DNA of 64,000 bases from Mucilaginibacter_A sp965201005 (GTDB lineage Bacteria; Bacteroidota; Bacteroidia; Sphingobacteriales; Sphingobacteriaceae), in the NCBI RefSeq assembly GCF_965201005.1, contig NZ_OZ241747.1, forward strand, positions 496,001 to 560,000, written 5' to 3'. A program made the translations under genes and the position numbers. Below are positions 1 to 9,439 of the stretch, piece after piece. Under the pieces are notes generated by a model. The model was not told the origin of the DNA. It did no database searches and saw only the letters and a list, made by a program, of their open reading frames with translations. Each line of letters starts with the position of its first letter. The stretch's first letter is position 1.

Positions 1-276
1 GACGGGCAGATCATCCGCATCAACGTACCGCCATTAACCGAAGAACGCAGAAAAGACCTTGTAAAAAAAGCACATGCCGAGGCGGAAAACGGCAAAATTA
101 CCATCCGCAACATCCGCAAAGATGCCAACGAAAAAATCAAAAAGTTTAAAACGGAAGGTGTATCTGAAGATGATATTAAAGTTGGCGAAGGCGACGTGCA
201 AAAACTGACAGACAGTTATATTATAAAAGTTGACCAACTGGCCAGCGTAAAGGAAAAAGATATTATGACGGTTTAA
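1..276 (+). CDS. frr: Ribosome recycling factor, C-terminal part
   Basis: The reading frame is open from the window edge and codes for the last 91 residues of ribosome recycling factor. This factor works with EF-G to split the post-termination ribosome. The visible part has the family's helical-bundle end: the PPLTEERRK segment, then a HAEAENGK..IRNIRK stretch and a basic, acidic-rich last helix. Roughly the first half of a normal protein of about 185 residues lies upstream of the window. A strong hairpin terminator follows the stop codon. Identification is secure despite truncation. Confidence 0.95.
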   Translation, partial: DGQIIRINVPPLTEERRKDLVKKAHAEAENGKITIRNIRKDANEKIKKFKTEGVSEDDIKVGEGDVQKLTDSYIIKVDQLASVKEKDIMTV

Positions 277-297
277 AAACTATTTTTAAACTACTTT

Positions 298-334
298 AGA
301 GAGGGAATATCCGAATGGCAATTCCCTCTTTTTA
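298..334 (+). terminator. Intrinsic terminator after frr
   Basis: AGAGGGAAT at 300-308 pairs with ATTCCCTCT at 321-329, and a run of T follows. It lies 23 bases after the frr stop and just ahead of the ABC transporter gene, so the two are probably separate transcripts. Confidence 0.85.
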
Positions 335-346
335 TTTTAAAATTAC

Positions 347-2101
347 ATGAATTTACTACTCAATTATTTAAAAACCCATCGTGGCTATGTGTTAATAGCA
401 TTGTTGCTTGCTGCTGTTAATCAGGGATTTTCATTGCTTGATCCATACATTACGGGTCGTGTTTTTGATAAATACATCGATAAAATCAATGTCCTGTCGC
501 GGCATGATTTCATTTATGGCGTGCTTGCTTTAATCGGTTTGGCTATTGGGGCAGCAATGGTTTCGCGTATTGCCAAAAATTTCCAGGATTATTACACCAA
601 TATCATTACTCAAAAAGTGGGTGCCAAAATGTATGCTGATGGCTTAGAACATTCTTTAAAATTGCCGTATCAGGTATTTGAAGATCAGCGGAGCGGAGAA
701 ACTTTGGGTGTTTTGCAGAAAGTAAGGCTCGATACCGAAAAGTTTATTACTTCTTTTATCAGTGTTTTATTTGTAAGCCTGATCGGGATGATGGCCATCA
801 TTTTTTATTCGTTAACCGTTAGCTACAAAGTTACATTGGTTTATTTTGCCGCCATCCCGGTCATCACTTTTGTAAGTATGTTTTTGAGCCGGAAAATAAA
901 AACAATCCAAACAAAAATCGTTAAGCAAACAACCGCACTTGCCGGCTCCACAACAGAATCGCTGCGCAATATCGAATTGATTAAAAGTTTAGGTTTGGCC
1001 GGACAGGAAATTAAACGATTGAATAAAACAACGTATCAAATCCTGGAATTAGAATTAAAAAAAGTGAAATATGTGCGAAGCATGAGTTTTGCACAAGGCA
1101 CAACTGTAAACTTTGTCCGCAGTACAATGGTAGTGGTTTTACTGATTTTGATTTTTGAAAAAACGATTTCACCAGGGCAATATTTATCATTTCTGTTTTA
1201 TTCGTTTTTCCTTTTCAATCCGCTGCAGGAATTAGGAAATGTAATCCTTTCCTGGCGGGAAGCCGAGGTTTCGCTGGGTAATTTTAAGCAGATTTTAAGT
1301 ACAGATATCGATGTAAAACCAGCCAATCCTGTCCATCTGCCAAAAATTAATACCTTGACTTTTGATGAAGTAAGTTTTAAACACCTTACCGGAAAACGCA
1401 ATGCCATCAGCGATATTGATTTTAGTGTGGAAAAAGGGGAAACCATCGCTTTTGTTGGCCCTTCGGGTTCCGGGAAAACAACTTTGGTGAAAATGCTGGT
1501 CGGTTTGTATCAGCCTTTAAGCGGAAAAGTGCTTTATAACAACATCAGCAGTAAAGAAATTGATTTGGACCAGCTGCGCGAAAAAATTGGTTTTGTAACG
1601 CAGGATACGCAACTATTTTCCGGGACAATCCGCGAAAACCTGCTTTTTGTGCAGCCCAAAGCAACCGATGAAGAATGTTTATCGGCCATGAAACGTGCAG
1701 CTTGCTACAACTTGTTGGCACGTGCAGAAAATGGTTTGGACACGGTTATCGGCGAAGGCGGCGTAAAGGTTTCGGGCGGGGAAAAGCAGCGTTTATCGAT
1801 TGCGAGGGCTTTGCTTCGGAAACCGGATCTGTTGGTTTTTGATGAAGCTACTTCTTCGCTGGATTCGATTACGGAAGAAGAGATTTCTAAAACGATCCGC
1901 GATGTTTCTGAGCAGGAAAACCACATCACGATTTTGATTGCGCACCGATTATCCACTATTTTACATGCCGACCGGATTTATGTGCTGGAAAAAGGCCGCA
2001 TCATTGAATCCGGGAAACATGCAGAATTGCTGGATTTAAAAGGTTTATATTACGCCATGTGGCGCCAGCAAATTGGCGAACGTACAGAAGCGGAAGTGTG
2101 A
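347..2101 (+). CDS. ABC exporter, fused membrane and ATPase domains
   Basis: A 584-residue half-transporter of the MsbA/bacterial multidrug type. Residues about 1-310 form the six-helix transmembrane domain. The C-terminal ATPase has a Walker A motif GPSGSGKTT near residue 371, the signature SGGEKQRLS near 475, Walker B LLVFDEATSS near 495 and the switch histidine in AHRLS near 531. It should act as a homodimer or heterodimer exporting a lipid or hydrophobic molecule; the substrate cannot be read from sequence. It stands alone between a terminator and a repeat element. The second ABC exporter at 20.9 kb has a similar plan but different sequence. Confidence 0.9.
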   Translation: MNLLLNYLKTHRGYVLIALLLAAVNQGFSLLDPYITGRVFDKYIDKINVLSRHDFIYGVLALIGLAIGAAMVSRIAKNFQDYYTNIITQKVGAKMYADGLEHSLKLPYQVFEDQRSGETLGVLQKVRLDTEKFITSFISVLFVSLIGMMAIIFYSLTVSYKVTLVYFAAIPVITFVSMFLSRKIKTIQTKIVKQTTALAGSTTESLRNIELIKSLGLAGQEIKRLNKTTYQILELELKKVKYVRSMSFAQGTTVNFVRSTMVVVLLILIFEKTISPGQYLSFLFYSFFLFNPLQELGNVILSWREAEVSLGNFKQILSTDIDVKPANPVHLPKINTLTFDEVSFKHLTGKRNAISDIDFSVEKGETIAFVGPSGSGKTTLVKMLVGLYQPLSGKVLYNNISSKEIDLDQLREKIGFVTQDTQLFSGTIRENLLFVQPKATDEECLSAMKRAACYNLLARAENGLDTVIGEGGVKVSGGEKQRLSIARALLRKPDLLVFDEATSSLDSITEEEISKTIRDVSEQENHITILIAHRLSTILHADRIYVLEKGRIIESGKHAELLDLKGLYYAMWRQQIGERTEAEV

Positions 2102-2147
2102 TTTTAAATTAAAAAGCTGGGTTAAATTTAAGCGGTGATCATTTAGA

Positions 2148-2245
2148 ATGCTTCTTTTACCACCTAAATTTTGCTTCTTTTAATTGTTGGCAATAGAAAA
2201 ATCTACGTAAAAAAACCATCAATTTTTAGGTGATAAAAGAAGCAT
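2148..2245. repeat. Inverted-arm repeat element, 98 bases
   Basis: Left arm begins ATGCTTCTTTTA at 2148 followed by CCACCTAAATTT; right arm ends in GGTGATAAAAGAAGCAT at 2245. An extra copy TTGCTTCTTTTA starts at 2171. It fills the gap between convergent genes and could act as a bidirectional transcription stop. Confidence 0.9.
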
Positions 2246-2265
2246 GGAAAATTGAGTTCAAGTTT

Positions 2266-4566
2266 TTAAAGCCTGAACTCAATTTGTTTTTTTAACAAAA
2301 CATCCTCTGCTGATCTGGCAATCATTACATCAAACGTTCCCGGCTCTGTAACCAACTTCATGTTTCGGTTCCAGATGGCAATGTCTGCTGCACCAATATT
2401 GAAAGTAACGGTTTTCACTTCTCCCGGATCAAGTGAAATCTTGCTAAACCGGCTTAAAGCCATAACAGGCGTGCTCACAGAGTTCACCTTGTTTCCCAAA
2501 TATAACTGCACTACTTCTTTACCTGCAATGCTGCCTGTGTTTTTTACGTCAACAGAGATCGTTACCTGATCGTTTTTATTGAATTGCGTTTTTGAAACCT
2601 TTAAATTATCATATTTAAAGGTTGTATAACTTAAACCAAAACCGAATGGGAACAAAGGGTCTGTTGATGAAAATACATAATCCAAGCCCGGTTTGTCTAA
2701 CGTACCATGCCGTCTATTAATCCCTTTTGCCGAATTTACATAGTTGTAAAACACCGGAATGTGGCCTGCCGATTGCGGTACGGACATGTTTAACCTGCCG
2801 GAAGGGTTTACTTTGCCGAATAGGATGTTTGCAATTGCGTTACCACCTCTTTCGCCCGGATACCAGGCTTCGAGTATGGCCGGGACGTGTTCTTTTTCCC
2901 AGCCAATGCTCCAGGGGCGGCCGTGCACTAAAACCAAAATTACAGGCTTCCCGGTTTTATAAACAGCTTGCAGCAGCTCGCGTTGTACGCCCTGCGGGTC
3001 AATATCGGTAACATCGTATCCTTCTCCGCAGGTAAATGGGTCTTTAGGTTCACTTTCCGGGGCATGGCCATTCCACCCAATCCCGGAAAAAACCACACTG
3101 GTTGTACCCAGCACTACAACAACTGCATCGCTTTCCCTGGCAGCTTTTACAGCCTGATCAAACCCGCTTTTATCGTACCCTGTAAGCTCGCAGCCCTGTG
3201 CGTAATTAATTTTTATCCGATTATCAACGAGTTGTTTGATACCTTCTAAAACCGTAGTGCCAGAACGGTTGTCGCGCGTAAAACTATAATCCCCGTATTG
3301 AACCTTATCGGCATTTGGCCCGATCACAGCAAGTGATTTTAAATTACTGATATTTAATGGCAAAGTATTATGGTCATTTTTCAGCAGGATGACAGACTCC
3401 TCGGCAATCTTCTGAGACAGGTTAATATGGTCTGCCGTGTGCAACCGTTTGCTAAAGTTCAGCGTATCTGCCAGCGGTTTTTCAAACAAACCTGCTTTAA
3501 ATTTTGCAGTAAGTATCCTTGTAACTGCATGGTCAATTTGTGATTCTTTAATTTTTCCGCTTTTGACCAGTTCTGCCAGATGCGTATATACGTCCGGACG
3601 GGAAGCTTCCAGATCAACACCGGCAGTAATGCCCATCAGAGCTGCATCGGCAGGGGTTTTGGCCACTTTATGAAAGTTGTAAAGCTGGCTTAAGCCACCG
3701 TAATCAGAAAAAACATATCCTTTAAAACCCCATTCTTCCCGTAAAACCTGCTGAAGTAAAAATTGGTTGCTATGTGCCGGTACACCATCTATTTCGTTGT
3801 AAGACGGCATTACCGCATAAATATTTGCGTTTTGTACCGCTACTTTAAACGGAGGCAGAAACATAGACCGTAATTCCCTTTCACCGATTTCTGCAGGCGC
3901 AAGGTTTATGCCAGCCATAGGCTTGCTGTAAGCTGCAAAATGTTTGGCTGTGCACATTAATTTGTTTGCTGCAATAAACTTTTTGCTTGATGCCGGCACT
4001 CCCTGCATACCTGTTACAAATGCAGCACCCATCCGGCCCACTAAGTAAGGGTCTTCTGCAAAACACTCTTCCACACGGCCATAACGGGCATCCCGGATAA
4101 TATCAAAAAGAGGTGAAAGTGCCTGATCCACACCCGATGAAGATGCCTCATAAGCGATTACCGAACCCATTTGTTTGATCAGTTCGGGGTTCCAGGTACT
4201 GCCTTGCGCTATCGCCTGCGGAAACACGGTTGCCCCGGCCGCCAGCTGGCCATGCAGGCATTCCCCAATCTGTATTGGCGGAATGCCCAGCCTTGTTTTA
4301 TTTTTGGCGTGTTGCTTTGCGGTTATTGATTGGGCCGCAACTTCTTTGGCACTTATAAAAGGGCTTTCCAAAACCCCGTAAGCTATGTTGCTGGCCGTAG
4401 ATTCTTTTAATGAAGACATGCTCATCTGCCCGATTTTTTCTTCGAGTGTCATCCGCTTTAAAAGATCGGCCACACGTTTTTCAACAGGTGCATTTTTGTT
4501 TTTATATAACTGGGCATTTGCAGCACTTGTGAGCAATAAAGCACTGAAGAGAATATATCGAAACAT
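2266..4566 (-). CDS. Secreted GH3 beta-glucosidase / beta-xylosidase-like enzyme
   Basis: A glycoside hydrolase family 3 enzyme that should release terminal beta-linked sugars in the periplasm or outside the cell. I chose the ATG at 4566 because it opens directly into a signal peptide ending in ANAQ; an in-frame start 42 bases upstream would add an unlikely leader. The protein is then 766 residues. GH3 signs are the KHFAAYS segment near residue 209, the nucleophile aspartate in FSDYGG near 287, a second alpha/beta domain with the GRPWS segment, the FGFGLSYT motif and a C-terminal fibronectin-III-like domain. The exact sugar is not certain. It is divergent from the GH92 gene at 5015. Confidence 0.9.
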   Translation of the reverse strand: MFRYILFSALLLTSAANAQLYKNKNAPVEKRVADLLKRMTLEEKIGQMSMSSLKESTASNIAYGVLESPFISAKEVAAQSITAKQHAKNKTRLGIPPIQIGECLHGQLAAGATVFPQAIAQGSTWNPELIKQMGSVIAYEASSSGVDQALSPLFDIIRDARYGRVEECFAEDPYLVGRMGAAFVTGMQGVPASSKKFIAANKLMCTAKHFAAYSKPMAGINLAPAEIGERELRSMFLPPFKVAVQNANIYAVMPSYNEIDGVPAHSNQFLLQQVLREEWGFKGYVFSDYGGLSQLYNFHKVAKTPADAALMGITAGVDLEASRPDVYTHLAELVKSGKIKESQIDHAVTRILTAKFKAGLFEKPLADTLNFSKRLHTADHINLSQKIAEESVILLKNDHNTLPLNISNLKSLAVIGPNADKVQYGDYSFTRDNRSGTTVLEGIKQLVDNRIKINYAQGCELTGYDKSGFDQAVKAARESDAVVVVLGTTSVVFSGIGWNGHAPESEPKDPFTCGEGYDVTDIDPQGVQRELLQAVYKTGKPVILVLVHGRPWSIGWEKEHVPAILEAWYPGERGGNAIANILFGKVNPSGRLNMSVPQSAGHIPVFYNYVNSAKGINRRHGTLDKPGLDYVFSSTDPLFPFGFGLSYTTFKYDNLKVSKTQFNKNDQVTISVDVKNTGSIAGKEVVQLYLGNKVNSVSTPVMALSRFSKISLDPGEVKTVTFNIGAADIAIWNRNMKLVTEPGTFDVMIARSAEDVLLKKQIEFRL

Positions 4567-4609
4567 GAGCGTATTATTTAATCCTGTTTTAAATGTTATT
4601 GAATTCACA

Positions 4610-4732
4610 ATGCTTCTTTTACCTGTTAAAAATCATTAAACCAGTTGTTTTTACCACCACAAAAAAACAAACATAAATTTTATGGGATAATAGAAGTATT
4701 ATGGAAAAACCATAATGAAGTTTAAACAGGGT
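4610..4732. repeat. Inverted-arm repeat element, partly decayed
   Basis: Left arm ATGCTTCTTTTA at 4610-4621. The right arm GGATAATAGAAGTAT ends at about 4699 and carries substitutions. The outer arm remnant GTTTAAACAGGG lies at 4721-4732. The spacing matches other family members. Confidence 0.8.
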
Positions 4733-4810
4733 TTTGGTTTAAATTGCATTAGCTGATTTTTAAAATAATGAACTTATGCAGGTAAATGTAGTAGTTTTGT
4801 ACTATTGCGG

Positions 4811-4938
4811 GCCTGTTTAAATTGTGTTTATTATAAAATCCTGATGCTTCTTTTAGCACCTAAAATTTAGTGTTTATAGCTTTATTGTTATGAAAAGTAA
4901 AATATACTTCACTGTTTTTTAGGCGATAAAAGAAGCAT
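4811..4938. repeat. Nested inverted repeat element
   Basis: Outer left arm GCCTGTTTAAATT at 4811, inner left arm ATGCTTCTTTTAGCACC from 4844, inner right arm AGGCGATAAAAGAAGCAT ending at 4938. The expected outer right arm about 30 bases further on is too diverged to recognise. Confidence 0.85.
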
Positions 4939-5014
4939 CATAAAAAATTAAAGTTATGTTCTGCAAATAATCAATGCGGTTCCGGTAATAACATTATAAT
5001 CTTAATCAAAAAAA

Positions 5015-8000
5015 ATGAAAGTAACAACAAGTTTTCTGATAGCGGCTTTTTGGATGCTGTGCAGCGTGTCTTTTGGCCAGCAGAAAGTGGTTTGGGAAAT
5101 CGGGAAAAGCGACAACAGCAACGCAGATATGGCTTTATCGCCTAAAAACTATACAGACTTTTTAAAAAAAGACTTTGGCTGGGAAGACCGTTACTTTTTA
5201 ATCGGTTATTCCAACCCTAAAACCGACTGGCCTTATATATTGCCCGGGCCTAAAGATAACTGGGCAGGAACGGGTCAAAACTCCGGTATCCGTTCGCAGG
5301 TGTTAAATATTTTGTTCGGCATAAAAGCATTGCCGGCCAATACAAGCTGTAGCCTGATCATTTCCATGTTGGGCTATCACGGCAGCCTGCCGCCTTTATT
5401 AAAAGTAGTGCTAAACGGGCAGTCGTTTGAGTTTCAACTCCCAAAAAGGGCAGATGACAAGAGCATTGAGGGCGATTTCTCCCGATCCAATAAATACAAA
5501 ATTTCTATCCCTGTCAAAAACGGACTTTTACGCAAAGGCGGTAATGAGGTCAATATTACTTCTTTGGATGGCTCCTGGTTGGTGTTTGATCAGGTAAAAC
5601 TGGAAAGCCCTAACATTATTTCGCTGATCAAACCCGGAAAACTGTTTGTCAGACAGGTAAAACCAGCCAATTACGAAATAAAAACGGAGTCCGGACTGTT
5701 TCAGCCGTTACTGGTAAACGTTCAGCATCTTTACGGGAAACCCAGGCTTACCGTTAAATTAGATGGCAAATTGATTTTCAGGGAAATGCCTGATTCGGGG
5801 CAGCATGAATTTGAAGTACCGATGCCTGCCGTATCAAAAGCAAAAAAAAGCCAGTATGAAATTTTTAGTGATGGCCAATCCCTGGAAAAAGGCACGGTTG
5901 ACCGCCGGGCTTGTAAAATAAACACTTTTGCTGATTATGTAGATACCAAACTCGGTTCGGCACATTCCCGCTGGATGATTGCGCCCGGGCCCTGGATGCC
6001 TTTTAGCATGGTTAAATTAAGTCCCGACAATCAAAATTCGGGATGGATGGGAGGGTATGACCCCACATTTGAAAGTATCGGTACATTTAGCCATATACAC
6101 GAGTGGACAATGGCGGGCTTGGGCATTATGCCCACCAGCGGAAATTTAACCACAAATATTGGAGATCAGCGCCAGCCGGGTGGTGGTTATCGTTCGCAAA
6201 TTGATAAACAAAGCGAAGAAGCACCATTAGGCTGTTATAAAGTGATGCTGAAAAACTTCCACATTAAAGCAGAACTTACCGCAACTAATCGTTGCAGCTT
6301 TCAGCGTTACACCTATACTAAATCCGGAGATGCCAGGGTGATGATCGATTTAAAAATCCCTGCCGAATATGATTATAACATAGAAGCGGCAACGTTAAAA
6401 AAAGTAAACGATCATCGTATTGAAGGATATAGCAAACAATACACGCGTGATGTATGGGCAGGAGGGGTTAACCAGGAGTACACTATTTATTTTGTAATAG
6501 AATTTGACCGCCCGATGAAAAAATTTGGCACCTGGACTAACAATAAAGTATCTGAAAGTGATGCAATTAACGTCCTAAACCCGGAAAAAGCAGGTGCTTA
6601 TGTTGAGTTTGACAACAAAGAAAATCAGACGGTACAGATCAGGACCGGCATATCGCTTGTCAGTTTAGCAGGTGCGGCAAATAATTTATCCCAGGAAATT
6701 ACAAAACCTTTTAATTGGGATTTTGACAAGGTTTACAATTCCCAAAAAGAAAACTGGAACAATTTATTAGGCCGGCTGGAAATAAGCACCAATGACCGTA
6801 GGGAAAAAACCCGTTTTTACAGCAATATGTTCAGGGCGTTGGCCAGCCGTAATACCTGGAGTGATGTTGACGGGCACTGGGTAGATGCTTCAAAACAAAT
6901 CCGGCAGTTAAAAAACCCGGACGAGCTGGCAATGGGTTGCGATGCCTTTTGGAATACCTTTTGGAACCTGAACCAGTTTTGGAACCTGGCAACACCGGAA
7001 TGGTCTTCCAAATGGGTAAAGTCCCAATTGGCCATGTACAATGCTGATGGCTGGCTGGCAAAAGGCCCTGCCGGGATGAATTATGTCCCTGTAATGGTAG
7101 CAGAGCATGAAATACCACTGATTGTAAGCGCGTATCAGATGGGGATAAGGGATTTTGATGCCCAAAAAGCTTTCGAAGCCGTTTATAAAATGCAAACTAC
7201 ACCGGCGCAAAAAGTTGGAAAAGCAGGTTTTGCCGGAAATGAAGACCTCAACGCTTATTTAAAATACAAATATGTGCCGTATGATTTGGGCCGTTTTTCT
7301 AATACACTGGAATATGCTTATGATGATTGGACGGTTTCGCAGTTTGCAAAATCACTTGGGAAGAACCAGCCTTATCAGGAATTTAGCGATCGCTCAAACT
7401 ATTGGAAAAATGTTATAGATAAAGAATCAGGTTATGCACGGTTGAAAAAATCCGATGGCAGTTGGTTTCCAAACTTTGATCCGTTTAAATCTGGTGCAAA
7501 TAAACATTATGTAGAGGGAAATGCCTGGCAGTTAACGTATTACGTCCCACAAAACATACCGGGGCTGGTTGAGGCAGTAGGGGCAGAAAGATTTGCAGAC
7601 CGGCTTGAATGGGGCTTTGCCGCAAGCTATAAATGGAGGTTTAACGCTCCTGAAGACAATTACTGGGATTATCCGGTTATGCAGGGGAACGAGCAAACGA
7701 TGCATTTGCCTTATTTGTTCAACTGGATAAAAAAACCCTGGCTTACCCAAAAATGGAGCCGTGCAATTATTGACCGCTATTATGGTTACGGCGTTGCCAA
7801 TGCTTACCTCGGTGATGAGGACCAGGGGCAAATGAGTGCCTGGTTTATCATGAGTGCCTTAGGCCTTTTCCAAACAGATGGCGGAGCTAATGTACATCCG
7901 ATTTATGAAATCGGAAGCCCGTTATTTTCTAAAGTTATTGTTCATTTAGATCATTTATACGGCCGCGGGAAAAGCTTTACAATCAAAGCCGGGAATGTGT

Positions 8001-8167
8001 CCAGAAGTAATAAATATATCCAGCACGCCATTTTGAACGGAAAAGAATTGAAATCTTTTTGGTTTCCTGCCGAAGAACTCCTTAAAGGCGGTGATTTGGT
8101 TTTGGAGATGGGGGCACAACCAAACAAAAATTGGGGTACAGCCACACTTCCCCCAGTTGAAAAATAA
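5015..8167 (+). CDS. Secreted GH92 alpha-mannosidase with N-terminal carbohydrate-binding-like domain
   Basis: A 1050-residue exported enzyme. The signal peptide covers about residues 1-21 and ends SFGQ. Residues about 25-205 resemble the beta-sandwich domain found in family 4 polysaccharide lyases, probably carbohydrate binding. GH92 begins near residue 305 (YVDTKLGSAHSRWM) and contains GTFSHIHEW, a NTFWNLNQFW segment and the late GDEDQGQMSAW motif near residue 932, which carries family catalytic acidic residues. GH92 enzymes are calcium-dependent exo-alpha-mannosidases. The bond specificity is not visible. The extra N-terminal domain separates it from the shorter GH92 at 9440. A hairpin follows the stop. 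Confidence 0.9.
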   Translation: MKVTTSFLIAAFWMLCSVSFGQQKVVWEIGKSDNSNADMALSPKNYTDFLKKDFGWEDRYFLIGYSNPKTDWPYILPGPKDNWAGTGQNSGIRSQVLNILFGIKALPANTSCSLIISMLGYHGSLPPLLKVVLNGQSFEFQLPKRADDKSIEGDFSRSNKYKISIPVKNGLLRKGGNEVNITSLDGSWLVFDQVKLESPNIISLIKPGKLFVRQVKPANYEIKTESGLFQPLLVNVQHLYGKPRLTVKLDGKLIFREMPDSGQHEFEVPMPAVSKAKKSQYEIFSDGQSLEKGTVDRRACKINTFADYVDTKLGSAHSRWMIAPGPWMPFSMVKLSPDNQNSGWMGGYDPTFESIGTFSHIHEWTMAGLGIMPTSGNLTTNIGDQRQPGGGYRSQIDKQSEEAPLGCYKVMLKNFHIKAELTATNRCSFQRYTYTKSGDARVMIDLKIPAEYDYNIEAATLKKVNDHRIEGYSKQYTRDVWAGGVNQEYTIYFVIEFDRPMKKFGTWTNNKVSESDAINVLNPEKAGAYVEFDNKENQTVQIRTGISLVSLAGAANNLSQEITKPFNWDFDKVYNSQKENWNNLLGRLEISTNDRREKTRFYSNMFRALASRNTWSDVDGHWVDASKQIRQLKNPDELAMGCDAFWNTFWNLNQFWNLATPEWSSKWVKSQLAMYNADGWLAKGPAGMNYVPVMVAEHEIPLIVSAYQMGIRDFDAQKAFEAVYKMQTTPAQKVGKAGFAGNEDLNAYLKYKYVPYDLGRFSNTLEYAYDDWTVSQFAKSLGKNQPYQEFSDRSNYWKNVIDKESGYARLKKSDGSWFPNFDPFKSGANKHYVEGNAWQLTYYVPQNIPGLVEAVGAERFADRLEWGFAASYKWRFNAPEDNYWDYPVMQGNEQTMHLPYLFNWIKKPWLTQKWSRAIIDRYYGYGVANAYLGDEDQGQMSAWFIMSALGLFQTDGGANVHPIYEIGSPLFSKVIVHLDHLYGRGKSFTIKAGNVSRSNKYIQHAILNGKELKSFWFPAEELLKGGDLVLEMGAQPNKNWGTATLPPVEK

Positions 8168-8200
8168 AATTTAAACGGGTTTTTAAACCCGTTTAAATTT
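8167..8200 (+). terminator. Hairpin after the first GH92 gene
   Basis: AAATTTAAACGGGT (8167-8180) pairs perfectly with ACCCGTTTAAATTT (8187-8200) around a six-base loop, starting at the end of the stop codon. The right half doubles as the outer arm of the following repeat element. There is no strong T run, so it may stabilise the mRNA end as much as stop transcription. Confidence 0.6.
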
Positions 8201-8347
8201 GTGTCCCGAAAAAATCCGGATGCTTCTTTTACCACTATAAAATTGGTGGCTTGTATCATCTGCCAGCAAAAAGCAAATTTATAATTCAGCAATTTTTAGG
8301 TGATAAAAGAAGCATTATGAATAATCCGGACAAAATTAAAACAGGCT
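8187..8347. repeat. Full nested palindromic element, 161 bases
   Basis: Outer arms CCGTTTAAATTTGTGTCC and GGACAAAATTAAAACAGG surround inner arms starting ATGCTTCTTTTACCAC at 8220 and ending GTGATAAAAGAAGCAT at 8315. This is one of the best complete copies. Confidence 0.9.
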
Positions 8348-8384
8348 AAATTTTAAAAGATCACAAAAAAATGCTCAAAGTCAT

Positions 8385-8410
8385 TGTTTTTTAGGTGATA
8401 AAAGAAGCAT
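8385..8410. repeat. Solo right inner arm
   Basis: GTTTTTTAGGTGATAAAAG then AAGCAT at the end, exact core at 8399-8410. There is no partner arm within the usual distance on its left except that of the neighbouring element. Confidence 0.8.
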
Positions 8411-8464
8411 CTTGTTTTTTTAAAATTAACAATATGTCAAAAATGCTTCAACCCAAATTTAGAG

Positions 8465-8620
8465 CCTGTTTAAATTTTATCCGATTTATTTTGTATGCTT
8501 CTTTTACCCTATAAAAAACGGAAATTCCCATGCTTCTTTTATAGGCATAAAATTGGAAAAGTAAGATTTAATGTTATAAAAGAAGTATTGTCAGCTTATC
8601 AATAAAAATTAAACAGGCTC
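8465..8620. repeat. Full nested palindromic element, 156 bases
   Basis: Outer left arm GCCTGTTTAAATTTTATCC at 8465, inner left arm ATGCTTCTTTTA at 8495, an additional copy at 8530, right arm TAAAAGAAGTAT at 8577-8588, outer right arm AAAATTAAACAGGC ending near 8619. Confidence 0.9.
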
Positions 8621-8695
8621 TTAAACAACTTCTGAAAGTGTTGAGGTTGTAAAATGTATTCGCTTATAATTTCCCAATCATCAAAAAAAATTGTG

Positions 8696-9370
8696 TTAAG
8701 TCAGTTTAGGGTTTTTAACATATTCGGCCCAAAGTTCATCCAGGTCTTTTCCGGTTTCGTGTTTCCAGATGTTGTTTGTGTAAGTATGATCACGAAGGCT
8801 TTTATCTACCGTTTTGATGATCCCAGGCTTTACTTTCGCTTCCATCCAGGTAAAAAACCTTGCTGTGATGCGGTAGCTGTTTTTATAACTTTGTCCCGGT
8901 TTTAGTTCAGGCAGCGTCCATCGGGCACCGGCATTATCCACCCCGAACGTAGAACGTGCATAATCGGCAATGCCTTCTGTCAGCCATCCGGGGCCAACGG
9001 TGTTGCCATAATTTTGTACAATGTGCATTACTTCGTGGGTAACTACGTCAATATCTTCCGGATGCTTTATCATCCACATCGAACTGATCACAACTTTGTC
9101 ATTAGCCGTTTCAGCAACACCTTTATAAGCGGTATCTACAAAAAAAGTAACCTTTTTTGCCGTATTCGGATTATATTCTTTGGCCAGTTCGGGGTAAACG
9201 GTAAAAAATGTCTCGATCAGCCGCTTTTTCAACTTTGGGTCAAGGGCGGCAAAATTACTTTCAAAAGTAAGGGTATAACCTTTTTTGCTGACAACATCCT
9301 GCGCTTTTGAAACAGAATTGTTAAATATTATTGCCAATAAAAGGATGATAAAAATACTATGTTTTTTCAT
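8696..9370 (-). CDS. Secreted basic-secretory-protein family metallopeptidase
   Basis: A 224-residue exported protein with a signal peptide ending SKAQ near residue 24. The zinc-binding HEVMH motif lies near residue 111 and is followed by GWLTEGIADYAR, the gluzincin-like helix typical of the plant basic secretory protein family (PF04450). The C-terminus keeps the family's KHETGKDLDELW segment. It probably cleaves proteins outside the cytoplasm. Sitting between two alpha-mannosidases, it may help strip mannose-rich glycoproteins, but that role is inferred. It is transcribed in the same direction as the GH92 gene 70 bases upstream and may share its mRNA. Confidence 0.85.
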   Translation of the reverse strand: MKKHSIFIILLLAIIFNNSVSKAQDVVSKKGYTLTFESNFAALDPKLKKRLIETFFTVYPELAKEYNPNTAKKVTFFVDTAYKGVAETANDKVVISSMWMIKHPEDIDVVTHEVMHIVQNYGNTVGPGWLTEGIADYARSTFGVDNAGARWTLPELKPGQSYKNSYRITARFFTWMEAKVKPGIIKTVDKSLRDHTYTNNIWKHETGKDLDELWAEYVKNPKLT

Positions 9371-9439
9371 GTTTTGAAGTGAACCAACTGTTACCTATTT
9401 ATGCTGTTTTTATAGCAAAAATTAACTTCATCAGCCGGT

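Larger units (their letters stand above)
4567..5014. other. Divergent intergenic region with two repeat elements
   Basis: The 448 bases between the divergent GH3 and GH92 genes hold two inverted-arm repeat elements (4610-4700 and 4811-4938) and must also contain both promoters. TAGTTTTG at 4792-4799 fits the Bacteroidota -7 pattern on the + strand, but no clear -33 element is placed before it. No coding potential is seen. Confidence 0.6.
8168..8695. other. Convergent intergenic region made almost wholly of repeats
   Basis: The 528 bases between the convergent GH92 and peptidase genes consist of two full nested elements (8187-8347 and 8465-8620) and a solo arm at 8385-8410. No gene is seen. 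This is the densest repeat cluster in the window. Confidence 0.85.

Noticed and set aside
3184..3190. Frameshift in the GH3 gene suspected from many alternative open frames
   Set aside because: The GH3 frame is uninterrupted from signal peptide to the C-terminal domain with motifs in order.
6831..7210. Overlapping - strand open frames inside the first GH92 gene
   Set aside because: They mirror GH92 codons and show no signal, domain or promoter; GH92 motifs are continuous in the other frame.
2148..8620. The repeat clusters as a CRISPR array
   Set aside because: Spacing is irregular, arms are inverted instead of direct, and there are no cas genes.
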